NCBI RefSeq assembly: GCF_016907475.1
Contig: NZ_JAFBCA010000001.1
Location: 3,968,001 to 4,032,000, forward strand
DNA from: Nocardioides cavernae
Lineage (GTDB): Bacteria; Actinomycetota; Actinomycetes; Propionibacteriales; Nocardioidaceae
Direction of reading: 5' to 3'
DNA: 64,000 bases
In this document: in pieces, positions 32,769 through 41,346 of the stretch
Numbering within the stretch: the stretch's first letter is position 1
Layout: each line of letters starts with the position of its first letter
The notes under the pieces: model-generated
What the model was told of the DNA's origin: nothing
What the model saw: only the letters and a program-made list of their open reading frames with translations
The model's database searches: none
Program-made: the position numbers and the translations under genes

Positions 32769-33296
32769 ATGGCAGGTGGATCGGACCGAGGCCCCGAGCC
32801 CGTGCTCGAGACGGACCGGCTGTTGCTCAGGCCGTGGCGGGTGTCCGAGGCCCCCATCCAGCGTGAGATGTGGGCCGAACGAGATCCGCGAGTGCCGCCG
32901 CACCGGCGCATCGACGCGGAGGGGCTCCCTGCTGTCATGGACTTCGAAGAGGCGATCCGATCCGCCACGGGGTCATCGCTCGGGCTGCTGGCCGTCGAGC
33001 CGAAGGGTGTGGGTGCCGCCGTCGGCTACTGCGGCCTCGTGGACAGTGGACGCGGGTTGCAGGAGCCGGAGCTGGCCTTCGAGTTCCTGCGCCGGTCCTG
33101 GGGACAGGGATACGCCACCGAGGCGTCATGGGCGGTCCTGCGCTGGGCGACAACCGCTGGGTACCAGCGGCTCTGGGCCACCGTCTGGGACTGGAACATC
33201 GCCTCTCGTCGAGTGCTGGCGAAGGTCGGATTCGAAGAGGCCGAGCGGCAGGAGACGCCCCACGGGACCAACTGCGTCACCACGCGGCGGCTCTGA
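32769..33296 (+). CDS. GNAT N-acetyltransferase, RimJ-like
   Basis: A 175-residue GNAT enzyme. ETDRLLLRPWRVSEA opens the fold as in RimJ-type proteins, and the acetyl-CoA pyrophosphate loop is LRRSWGQGYATEASWAVL, with GQGYATEA in place of (R/Q)GxGxA. The final NIASRRVLAKVGF block is also conserved. It would acetylate an amine of a protein or small molecule; the substrate is unknown. The upstream region lacks a clear ribosome site. Confidence 0.85.
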   Translation: MAGGSDRGPEPVLETDRLLLRPWRVSEAPIQREMWAERDPRVPPHRRIDAEGLPAVMDFEEAIRSATGSSLGLLAVEPKGVGAAVGYCGLVDSGRGLQEPELAFEFLRRSWGQGYATEASWAVLRWATTAGYQRLWATVWDWNIASRRVLAKVGFEEAERQETPHGTNCVTTRRL

Positions 33297-33344
33297 GCCG
33301 TTGTTGACCTCGGATCCGACCGGTCGAGCGGGTCAGGACCTCGT

Positions 33345-35711
33345 CTACTGACGCGACAGCGCCACGCGCAGGCGTTCCGTGGGATCGATGAAGTGGTCGT
33401 GGTCGTCCGTGCCGAGGTCGAGCTGGACCCAGTGCAGCTTGCCGGTGAACCGGGAGTCGCGGGCGCTGTAGTCGGCAGTGACTGTGGTGCCGGACTCGTA
33501 GCCGATGTCGGTGGTCTCGTCTGCGGAGAAGATCATCGGCTGGGTCCGGTCGACGCGGCCCGTCCCCACGTCGTCGCCGTCACAGAAGAGGGTGACGTCA
33601 CCGCCCTTCGCCAGCCCGCCGCCGTCGTAGTCGAACTCCATGCGCAGCTGGTGGCGGCCCTCCGGAACGGGCACGTCGGCTCGCGTGGTGAACGACTGGA
33701 TGCCGAGAACGTTGTACACGAACGTCAGTCGGGCGTCGTGGACGTAGACCGCCCAGCCGCCGAACCGACCCCCTTGGGCGATGATCACGCCGTTCGCCCC
33801 GCTCGGTGGGACGTCGACCTCCGCGGTGATCGAGAACGACTTGTTCTTGATGCTGACCACGCTGTTCTCGGACAGCCGGCCCATGCCGGGGAAGAACAGC
33901 TGTGAGCGCCCCCGGATCAGGGTCGGCCGCCCAGCCATCGTCGGTTCGAGTCGTTCCGCGGTGCGGTCGTCCATGGGCAGCACGTTGTACTTGGTGGCCT
34001 CGATGAGCCACAACCGCTGCAGCTGTCGGAGCTTGTCGGGGTGCTCGTCCGCCAGGTCACGCGCCTGGCTGAAGTCGGTGCTGCCGTCGTAGAGCTCCCA
34101 CACGTCATCGTCGAACGCTGGGAGCGGGCGGCCGTCCATGACCCACGGGGTGCGGTGCTTGGTGACCGCGCTCCAGCCCTGGTGGTAGATGCCGCGGTTG
34201 GCGAACATCTCGAAGTACTGCAGGTCGTGCCGTTCAACGGCGTCGGCGTCGCTGAAGGTGTAGAGCATGCTCGTGCCCTCCATGGGCGACTGCTGGACGC
34301 CGTTGACCATGGTCGGCTCGGGCAGACCGGCGGCCTCCAGGATGGTGGGCGCCAGGTCGATGACGTGGGTGAACTGCGACCGAAGACCTCCGGGGTCCTC
34401 GATCCCGTTCGGCCAGTGGACGATGGTGCCGTTGCGGGTGCCGCCCCAGTGCGACGCCACCTGCTTGGTCCACTGCAGCGGGGCGTTCATCGCCCACGCC
34501 CATCCCACGGAGTAGTGGTTGTAGGAGCTGGGCGAGCCGAACTCGTCCATCTTGCTCACCATGAACTCCGGCGTCTCGAGCGCGGCCATGCCGTTGAAGT
34601 TGGCCATCTCGTTGAACGCGCCGTTGGCGGTGCCCTCGGCGGACGCCCCGTTGTCGCCGATGATGTAGTAGATGATCGTGTCCTCGATGACCTCGAGGTC
34701 GATCAGGGCCTCGATCAACCGTCCGACGTGGTGGTCGGTGTGCTCGAGGAAGCCGGCGTAGACCTCCATCTGGCGCGCCAGCACCGGTTTCAGCTCGTCG
34801 GGCATGTCGTCCCAGGCGGGGATCTCGTCGTGCCGCGCGGTCAGCTCCGCGTCCGCGGGGATCACGCCGAGCTCCTTCTGGCGGGCGAAGGTCCGCTCGC
34901 GTTGCACGTCCCATCCGTCGTCGAACTGACCGGCGTACTTCTCGATCCACTCGCTGGGCACGTGGTGGGGCGCATGGGTCGCGCCCGGCGCGAAGTAGAC
35001 GAAGAACGGCTTCTCCGGCATCAAGGCCTTCTGCTGGCGCATCCAGCTCACGGCCCGGTCCGCCAGGTCCTCGGTCAGGTGGTAGCCCTCCTCCTCGGTC
35101 GCCGGCGGCTCGACCGGCGTGGTGCCGTCGTAGAGCGCGGGCTCCCACTGGTTGTTCTCCCCGCCGATGAACCCGTAGAACGCCTCGAACCCGCCGCCGC
35201 CGGACGGCCACGCGTCGAAGGGTCCCATCGGGGAGGTCTGCCACACCGGCACCTCGTGGCACTTGCCGAACTGGGCGGTGGAGTACCCGTTCAGCTTCAG
35301 GGTCATCGCCAGCGGCGCCTTGGTGTTCGGGCGTACGGAGCTGTTCCCCGGTGCGGAGGTGGCCGTCTCGGTGATGCTTCCCATGCCGACCGAGTGATGG
35401 TTGCGACCGGTCAACAACGCCTGGCGAGTCGGTGCGCACAGTGCCGTGGTGTGGAACCGGTTGTAGCGCAAGCCACCTTCGGCCAGCTGGTCCGCCGTGG
35501 GGGTGAGGCACGGGCCGCCGAACGTGCTGCTGGCGCCGAAGCCCACGTCGTCGAGCAGGACCACCAGGACGTTGGGCGCACCGGCGGGGGGCGTCAGCGG
35601 CTCGATGGGCGGGTACCGGGTGTCCGGGTCCTTGGCGTCGTACGTCGTCAGTCCGTGGGCGGGACGGTCCGGGATCGGGAGCATCGTGCGTGCGTGGCTA
35701 TCAGGGGTCAT
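33345..35711 (-). CDS. Large arylsulfatase with C-terminal lectin-like domain
   Basis: A 788-residue type I sulfatase. Cys92 in LCAPTRQALLTGRNHHSVG is the CxPxR formylglycine site; Asp54-Asp55 (VVLLDDVGFG) and IGDNGAS give the metal ligands, and GKCHEVP carries the Lys equivalent. The catalytic domain covers about residues 45-550. A C-terminal beta-sandwich of about 200 residues (from SVVSIKNKSFSITAEV) resembles concanavalin-like domains. No signal peptide is seen. AAGGAAG precedes the ATG at 35711. A formylglycine-generating enzyme must be elsewhere. Confidence 0.92.
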   Translation of the reverse strand: MTPDSHARTMLPIPDRPAHGLTTYDAKDPDTRYPPIEPLTPPAGAPNVLVVLLDDVGFGASSTFGGPCLTPTADQLAEGGLRYNRFHTTALCAPTRQALLTGRNHHSVGMGSITETATSAPGNSSVRPNTKAPLAMTLKLNGYSTAQFGKCHEVPVWQTSPMGPFDAWPSGGGGFEAFYGFIGGENNQWEPALYDGTTPVEPPATEEEGYHLTEDLADRAVSWMRQQKALMPEKPFFVYFAPGATHAPHHVPSEWIEKYAGQFDDGWDVQRERTFARQKELGVIPADAELTARHDEIPAWDDMPDELKPVLARQMEVYAGFLEHTDHHVGRLIEALIDLEVIEDTIIYYIIGDNGASAEGTANGAFNEMANFNGMAALETPEFMVSKMDEFGSPSSYNHYSVGWAWAMNAPLQWTKQVASHWGGTRNGTIVHWPNGIEDPGGLRSQFTHVIDLAPTILEAAGLPEPTMVNGVQQSPMEGTSMLYTFSDADAVERHDLQYFEMFANRGIYHQGWSAVTKHRTPWVMDGRPLPAFDDDVWELYDGSTDFSQARDLADEHPDKLRQLQRLWLIEATKYNVLPMDDRTAERLEPTMAGRPTLIRGRSQLFFPGMGRLSENSVVSIKNKSFSITAEVDVPPSGANGVIIAQGGRFGGWAVYVHDARLTFVYNVLGIQSFTTRADVPVPEGRHQLRMEFDYDGGGLAKGGDVTLFCDGDDVGTGRVDRTQPMIFSADETTDIGYESGTTVTADYSARDSRFTGKLHWVQLDLGTDDHDHFIDPTERLRVALSRQ

Positions 35712-35889
35712 GGCTTCCTTCCACAGGGCGCGCCCGAGCCGACGGCCTCGGAACCTACGCCGCAGCGACCGCGGGAGGCCTCCCCCGGCACGGGTGAGCG
35801 CCCCACGTTGGTGATGACCCGGCTCCGCTGCCGTCCTATGGTCGGAGGATGAGGCGGACGTGCTGCCTTGGCCCACACCCGGTGACGCC

Positions 35890-37005
35890 ATGAAGGTCGT
35901 CGTGGCCGCGCTGCCCGCGTTCGGCCACGTCTATCCGCTGGTGCCCCTCGCCCTCGCCCTCGAGCGTGCGGGGGCGACGGTGGTCTTCGCCACCGGCGAG
36001 GAGCTCGGACGTCGGCTGCCCTTCCGGACCGTCGTCGGAGCCGAGAAGTCGTGGGCCTTCGCCGACGCCATCTCCGAGCTTGCCCGGCGCATGGAGGGTA
36101 CTGGGGTGAGGTCGGACCGAAGCCTCGGCCGGACGCTCTTCGTCGAGCTCTGCGCGCCGCACGTCACGGACGTCATGACCGCGGTGCTCCAGCGTGAGCG
36201 ACCGGACCTCGTCGTCTTCGAGCAGACCAACGTCGGTGCAGCCATCGCCGCCCACAGGACCGGTATCCGGGCCGTCTGCCAGGCCATCGTCGGATGGGGC
36301 CGGCAGTGGTCGGAGAACTACGAGGCCGTGGCGGCGCTGGTCGAGGCACCCTCTCCCGACGCCCTGGCCGAGGCCCTCATCGACCCGCACCCACCCTTCC
36401 TCGCCGACCTCGAGGCCACCCCACCCTTTCCCACGGTCGCGATGCGACCGACGCCCTGGTCCCCGGAGGGTCACCTCCCGCCGTGGCTGCTCGAGCCGCG
36501 GCGCGCCCCGCGGGTGTACGTCACCATGGGGACGGTCTTCGGCAACCTGGAGCTGCTCCGCACGATGGCGCTCGAGGTCGCCGCCACCGGCTGTGAGGCG
36601 CTCGTGGCGACGGGCCCGGGGACACGCCCCGGCGACCTGGGCGACGTGCCGGCGACGGTGCACGTCGAGCAGGAGGTCCCCCAGGTTCAGCTCCTGCCGC
36701 ACGTGGACGTAGTCGTCCACCACGGCGGGACCGGCACGATCATCGGAGCGCTCGGCCAGGGGCTGCCGCAGGTCGTCGTCCCGCAAGGGGCCGACCAGTT
36801 CTGGAACGCCGACCACATCACCGCCGAAGGCGCCGGACGCACCATCCCACCGGGTGCACCGCCGGGCTCTGTCGGCGTCGCCGTCGCCGCCCTGGCGGAG
36901 GACGAGGCGCCAGAGCGGGCCGCGGCACGCCGCCTGGGGGACGTCATCAGCCAGATGCCCAGCCCCGACTCCGTGGCGGAGCTGCTCATCGACGGCGCCG
37001 CGTAG
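35890..37005 (+). CDS. Glycosyltransferase, UGT/MGT (GT1) family
   Basis: A 371-residue GT-B enzyme. The acceptor half begins MKVVVAALPAFGHVYPLVPL, with the conserved His in GHVYP, and the donor half holds VYVTMGTVFGN and HVDVVVHHGGTGTIIGALGQGLPQVVVPQGADQFWNA, the bacterial form of the sugar-binding signature. It would move a hexose from a nucleotide donor to a lipophilic acceptor such as a macrolide or other aglycone; the substrate is unknown. It is divergent from the sulfatase. Confidence 0.9.
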   Translation: MKVVVAALPAFGHVYPLVPLALALERAGATVVFATGEELGRRLPFRTVVGAEKSWAFADAISELARRMEGTGVRSDRSLGRTLFVELCAPHVTDVMTAVLQRERPDLVVFEQTNVGAAIAAHRTGIRAVCQAIVGWGRQWSENYEAVAALVEAPSPDALAEALIDPHPPFLADLEATPPFPTVAMRPTPWSPEGHLPPWLLEPRRAPRVYVTMGTVFGNLELLRTMALEVAATGCEALVATGPGTRPGDLGDVPATVHVEQEVPQVQLLPHVDVVVHHGGTGTIIGALGQGLPQVVVPQGADQFWNADHITAEGAGRTIPPGAPPGSVGVAVAALAEDEAPERAAARRLGDVISQMPSPDSVAELLIDGAA

Positions 37006-37073
37006 ACGACAGAGGGCCGGCCTCACCTGTGCTGGGTGAGCCTGCGCCGGACCGGTTCGCCGAGGATCGCGAC

Positions 37074-38018
37074 GTGACTGCGACCCACGTGAACGTCGAC
37101 AACTTCGCCCGGGCGGAGACCCACCGGATGATGGCCGACCTGCAGCGCGATGCCGGCGGCGTCAACAGGTTCGCGCACAACCGTGCACCCGCGGCGGTCG
37201 ACAAGCAGACCGTCATCCGGATGAACCGCGACACGCTCTACAGCTTCGCGGTGGTCGACGTCGCCGCCGGGGCGACGCTCACCGTGCCGGACGCCGGGGA
37301 CCGCTACCTGTCGGTGATGGCGGTCAACGAGGACCACCACATCAACCGGGTCTTCCACGACCCCGGCACGTACGAGCTCACGGCCGAGGACCTGGGCAGC
37401 ACCTACGTGGTGCTCGCTGCCCGTACGTTGGTCGACCCGCAGGACCCGGACGACCTGGCAGCGGTCGCCTCCCTGCAGGACCGGCTCCTCCTCGACGTCG
37501 CAACCGACCGGGCCTTCACCCCGCCGGACTACGACACCGCGAGCCTGGACCGCACCCGCCAGGCCCTCCTGGGCCTGGCCGCCGACATGACGTCCTTCGA
37601 GTCGAGCTTCGGGCGGTCGCAGGACGTCGACCCGGTGCACCACGTGATCGGCTCTGCCGCCGGCTGGGGCGGTCTGCCCGACGCCGAGGCCACGTACGTC
37701 GGGGTCTCGCCCGGCCTGCCCGTCGACGAGTACGAGCTCACCGTCGGTACCGACGTGCCGGTCGACGGGTTCTGGTCGATCTCGGTCTACAACGCCGAGG
37801 GCTACTTCGAGCCCAACGAGCGCGACGCCTACAGCGTCAACAGCATCACCGCCGCTCGCAACGACGACGGCAGCGTCACGGTCCGCTTCGGCGGCGACGG
37901 CGACCCGGCACGCAACTCGCTGCCGATCACCGACGGCTGGAACTACCTGGTGCGCCTGTACCGCCCGCGCCCCGAGATCCTCAGCGGAGCGTGGACCTTC
38001 CCCACCCTCGCCACCTGA
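37074..38018 (+). CDS. DUF1254/DUF1214 domain protein
   Basis: A 314-residue protein. The first half has the DUF1254 pattern (VDKQTVIRMNRDTLYSFAVV, DRYLSVMAVNEDH), and the last 100 residues the DUF1214 pattern (FWSISVYNAEGYFEPNERDAYSVNS, DGWNYLVRLYRPRPEILSG). Function is unknown; no signal peptide is evident. GTG 37074 follows GAGGA by 9 nt; GTG 37029 is in frame but its extra residues are not conserved. Confidence 0.82.
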   Translation: MTATHVNVDNFARAETHRMMADLQRDAGGVNRFAHNRAPAAVDKQTVIRMNRDTLYSFAVVDVAAGATLTVPDAGDRYLSVMAVNEDHHINRVFHDPGTYELTAEDLGSTYVVLAARTLVDPQDPDDLAAVASLQDRLLLDVATDRAFTPPDYDTASLDRTRQALLGLAADMTSFESSFGRSQDVDPVHHVIGSAAGWGGLPDAEATYVGVSPGLPVDEYELTVGTDVPVDGFWSISVYNAEGYFEPNERDAYSVNSITAARNDDGSVTVRFGGDGDPARNSLPITDGWNYLVRLYRPRPEILSGAWTFPTLAT

Positions 38019-38052
38019 CGAGGAGGGGCAGCGAGCGCGGCCCGGGCCCGAC

Positions 38053-38514
38053 TCACAGCCAGCGGCGCACCCGGCGGGTGTAGGCGTCGTACTCCTCGCC
38101 GAAGCGCTCGCGGAGAAACCGCTCCTCCGGGCGGACGGCGCCCCACCAGACCAGGAGCCAGGAGACCGGCAGCGCCACGACGGCCCAGAGGCTCGGCACG
38201 AGGAGGGCGATGGCGAGGTGCAGCGCCAGCAGGCCGACGTACAGCGGGTTGCGGGAGAGCCGGTAGGGCCCCTCCTCGATGAGCGACATCGTCGCCCCGC
38301 CGGGCAGCAGCCCCGTCTCGTGGCGGGCGAAGAGCCACAGCGACCAGCCGTTCCAGACGGCGAAGGCCGCCAGCAGCGCCCAGCCCAGCGGCACCCGCCA
38401 GCCGCCGAGCTCGACGGGGTCCCCCCACGTCGCCGTGGCGAGGAGCCCGGCAAGGAGGGGTACGCCGATCGCGACCGGCGGCCAGAGCCGGAAGGAGACG
38501 GTGTCGTCGCTCAG
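38053..38514 (-). CDS. Isoprenylcysteine carboxyl methyltransferase-like membrane protein, probable CTG start
   Basis: A membrane protein of the ICMT/phosphatidylethanolamine N-methyltransferase-like family: EGPYRLSRNPLYVGLLALHLAIALL and RPEERFLRERFGEEYDAYTRRVRRWL are the family core. The only canonical start, GTG 38394, gives 113 residues and loses a first helix (LWPPVAIGVPLLAGLLATA) that is normal in the family. Extending in frame there is no ATG, GTG or TTG, but a CTG at 38514-38512 overlaps the TGA of the upstream gene, with GGAGG 10 nt before it. A coupled CTG start giving 153 residues is therefore proposed. Confidence 0.72.
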   Translation of the reverse strand: MSDDTVSFRLWPPVAIGVPLLAGLLATATWGDPVELGGWRVPLGWALLAAFAVWNGWSLWLFARHETGLLPGGATMSLIEEGPYRLSRNPLYVGLLALHLAIALLVPSLWAVVALPVSWLLVWWGAVRPEERFLRERFGEEYDAYTRRVRRWL

Positions 38515-38981
38515 TAGTCGTCGTCCTCCGGCGGCTCGGGCTCGCGGGTGATGTGCATGGCCGCCTCCTCGGCGGAGGCGCCGGCGCCGTCGATGCCGAC
38601 GTCGTGGGCGAGCTCCTGCTTGTCGACGTCCTCCCCCATCCCGGAGTCGGGCGCGACCAGTCGGCCGGTCCGCTCGTCGGCCTCGTCGAGGCCGAGCTGC
38701 TCGTCGAGGGCGTTCTCGTCCTCGCGGTCGTCGTCGCGGTCGTCCTCGGCGTAGGGGTCGACGTCGGGCTCCTCCTCGGCGAGCTTCTCGTCGAGGGACT
38801 CCCCCTGCCGGCGCTCGGCCTCGGTCGGGTAGTCCTCGTAGCCCTTCGGCGCCCGGTCGGGCGGCGAGTAGCCCCGGTCGAGCACGTCCTCGAGGTCGCC
38901 GTCGTCCAGCGTGTCACCCGGCTGGAGCTGGTCCTCGTCGTCGATGGACATGTCGAGATAGGTCTCGCGTTCCTCGCTCAT
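38511..38981 (-). CDS. DUF5709 acidic protein
   Basis: A 156-residue, extremely acidic protein (long Asp/Glu runs, for example EEEPDVDPYAEDDRDDD). The opening LQPGDTLDDGDLEDVLDRGYSPPDRAPKG and the later GRLVAPDSGMGEDVDKQELAHDVGIDGAGASAEEAAMHI are the pattern of DUF5709, widespread in actinobacteria. It is probably disordered, and function is unknown. ATG 38981 is chosen; a TAGGCC box lies 7 nt upstream, suggesting a leaderless mRNA. It is coupled to the downstream methyltransferase-like gene. Confidence 0.85.
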   Translation of the reverse strand: MSEERETYLDMSIDDEDQLQPGDTLDDGDLEDVLDRGYSPPDRAPKGYEDYPTEAERRQGESLDEKLAEEEPDVDPYAEDDRDDDREDENALDEQLGLDEADERTGRLVAPDSGMGEDVDKQELAHDVGIDGAGASAEEAAMHITREPEPPEDDDY

Positions 38982-39032
38982 GCCTACAGGCCTACCGGAG
39001 CAGACCGGCCCGGACAAGGGCCGAGCGTCCTG

Positions 39033-41147
39033 TCAGCCGAGCTCGCGCTCCAGCGCGTCGGTGAGCAGGGCGACCAGGGCCTCGGTCTGGATGTTGGCCG
39101 AGGACCCGACTGCCTCGTCGGAGCCGTCGAGCGCGCGGGCGGCCAGGCCGGCCTTGGAGTCGATCAGCTCGGCGATGCGGGTGTCGATGGTCTGCGCGGC
39201 GATGATGCGCCACGCGGTCACCGGGTCGCTCTGGCCGATGCGGTGCACGCGATCGATCGCCTGGGTCTGCTCGGCGTCGGTCCACGACAGCTCCGAGAGC
39301 ACGACGTTGGACGCGACCTGCAGGTTGACGCCGACGCCGGCGGCGGCCAGCGAGCAGACGATGACCTGGACCTCGGGGTCGTTGACGAACGACTCGATGG
39401 CCCGCTCGCGGGCGCGCGGGGTCTGGTCGCCGCGGATCGAGGTGTGCTTGAGGCCGCGGCGGGTGAAGGTCTCCTCCGCGATGTCCATGACGTCGACGTG
39501 GCGGGCGAAGAACACCACCTTGCCGACGTTGCGCGCGAGCTGGGCGGCGTAGTCGGCGGAGAGGCCGGCCTTGGCGCGCCCGATCCGGCGGAACATCGAG
39601 AAGACGTTCTCGCCGCCCGTGCCCTGGTCCATCTCCTCGCGCTCCCACGTCGCGACGCGGCGGACGAGCTCGTGGTCGATCCCGTCGACGACGGAGCCCG
39701 TACGACGGGTCTCCAGCGCGGCCCGGTAGCGCTGGACCAGTCGCCGGGCGAGGTCCTCCTCGGCCGCCCGGATCGAGCGGGTGTCCTCGTCGTCGAGCTC
39801 GACCGGGATGTCGGCGATGCGGCGGGCCGGGATGTCCTCGGCGACGTCGACCTTGCGACGCCGCACGATGCCCATGTCGATGACGGCCTTGCGCGCCGCG
39901 GGGTAGAACGCGTGGTCCGCGGGAGTCAGGTCGGTCTCCTCCAGCGACTCCATCAGCCGCGCCAGCGGCTTGGTGTCGTCGACCCAGCCGAGGAACTGCC
40001 AGATCGCGCGGAAGTCCTCGATGTCGTTGATCAGCGGGGTGCCGGTCAGCGCCATCAGCAGCGGGCGGGCGGTCCGGGCGCGGAGCCGCTCGGAGAGCTC
40101 GAGCACGTGACGCGAGCGCTGTGACGTCTTGTTCTTGATGAAGTGGGCCTCGTCGACCACCATGCTGCGGAAGCCGAACGAGCCCAGCCAGCCGGCGTGC
40201 CGGTCCAGGATCTCGTAGTTGACGATGATGACGTCGGCGAAGGCGTCGACCTGGCCGCCGTCACCGTGGATCACGGTGGCGCGGCGGCGGGGCGTCCAGC
40301 GCTCGGTCTCGCGGGCCCAGTTGGTCTTGACGACGTTGGGGCACACCACGAGCAGCGGGTAGGCGTCGGCGGCCTGCGCGGCGAGCAGCGCCTGCGCGGT
40401 CTTGCCGAGGCCGGGCTCGTCGGCCAGGAGGAAGGTGCGGTGCCCCTCAGCCGCGGCGGCGATCATGCGCGCCTGGTGCGGCATCAGCTCGAGCTTGCCG
40501 GGGGCGTTGAGCGAGGTGGCCTCCGGCAGGTCCATGCACGAGGAGGAGCCGCCGAGCTCGAAGGAGCGGAACAGGGGGCCGAGCAGCTCCCACGACGACA
40601 GCCGGCCGTGGACGCTGCGGCGCTCGCGGCCGATGCCGAAGTCGGGCACGAGGAAGGGGTTGGCCAGCTGGTGCTGGAGGACCGACTGCGGCACGACGCG
40701 GCGCTCACCGAGCCCCGGGCCGGCCTCGTCGTCGGGCTTCGGCTCCTCGGGCGCGACCTCGACGCCCGCCTTGCGCAGCATCTCCAGGCGCAGGTCGCGG
40801 GCGGAGTCGGTGACGACGGACTCCTCGGAGAGCAGGCCGAACAGCGAGGGGTCGCGGGTCGCGGTCTTGGCGAGGATCGTCGCGATGCCGTCGAGGCGCT
40901 TGAGCTCGTCGGCCTTCTGGGCGTCGGTGAGCTCTGCCGAGGCGCGGACGTCGGTGCGGTGCTCGCGCACCAGCAGCGCGACCACCTGGAAGCGCACCCG
41001 CTGTCCGGGGGCGAGCGGGCCACGCTGGACGGCCGACTCGAGCTCGCGGACGGCGCGCGCCAGGACGGGCACGATGCCCTCGTTGTCCTTGTGGCGGGCG
41101 TGCGCAGGGGTGCGGCGGCTGCCGCGTTGACGCTGGCGCTGGGCCAA
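39033..41147 (-). CDS. SNF2-family DEAD/H helicase, TTG start
   Basis: A 704-residue SNF2 ATPase. Helicase motifs: LADEPGLGKTAQAL (I), VVDEAHFIKN (II, DEAH), MALTGTPLIND (III), and the C-terminal half KVVFFARHVDVMDI, VIVCSLAAAGVGVNLQVAS (V) and QAIDRVHRIGQSDPV (VI). Residues 1-260 are a family-specific region with no finger. It probably remodels DNA-protein complexes in repair. TTG 41147 is chosen since GGGAGG lies 6 nt before it and no ATG or GTG precedes the conserved part. Confidence 0.9.
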   Translation of the reverse strand: MAQRQRQRGSRRTPAHARHKDNEGIVPVLARAVRELESAVQRGPLAPGQRVRFQVVALLVREHRTDVRASAELTDAQKADELKRLDGIATILAKTATRDPSLFGLLSEESVVTDSARDLRLEMLRKAGVEVAPEEPKPDDEAGPGLGERRVVPQSVLQHQLANPFLVPDFGIGRERRSVHGRLSSWELLGPLFRSFELGGSSSCMDLPEATSLNAPGKLELMPHQARMIAAAAEGHRTFLLADEPGLGKTAQALLAAQAADAYPLLVVCPNVVKTNWARETERWTPRRRATVIHGDGGQVDAFADVIIVNYEILDRHAGWLGSFGFRSMVVDEAHFIKNKTSQRSRHVLELSERLRARTARPLLMALTGTPLINDIEDFRAIWQFLGWVDDTKPLARLMESLEETDLTPADHAFYPAARKAVIDMGIVRRRKVDVAEDIPARRIADIPVELDDEDTRSIRAAEEDLARRLVQRYRAALETRRTGSVVDGIDHELVRRVATWEREEMDQGTGGENVFSMFRRIGRAKAGLSADYAAQLARNVGKVVFFARHVDVMDIAEETFTRRGLKHTSIRGDQTPRARERAIESFVNDPEVQVIVCSLAAAGVGVNLQVASNVVLSELSWTDAEQTQAIDRVHRIGQSDPVTAWRIIAAQTIDTRIAELIDSKAGLAARALDGSDEAVGSSANIQTEALVALLTDALERELG

Positions 41148-41346
41148 GGTGGTCCTCCCGGACTGGGGTACGCGTCGTGGACCAGGCGAGCCCGTGTCGG
41201 CTCTGCCTGCACGCACGGCGTGGAGGTGTGGAGCGGGCGCCAGGTGCGCGGTGTCCGGCGGATCGGGGGTGATCACAGCGGCACGGCGTCTGGAACGCTG
41301 CCTCCACTGTAGCCCCCGACGGCCCGTTGCCGGTAAATATCCCCGG

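Noticed and set aside
37022..37040. CTCACC/GGTGAG hairpin after the glycosyltransferase as a terminator
   Set aside because: The perfect stem is only 6 bp and no T tract follows; too weak to list.
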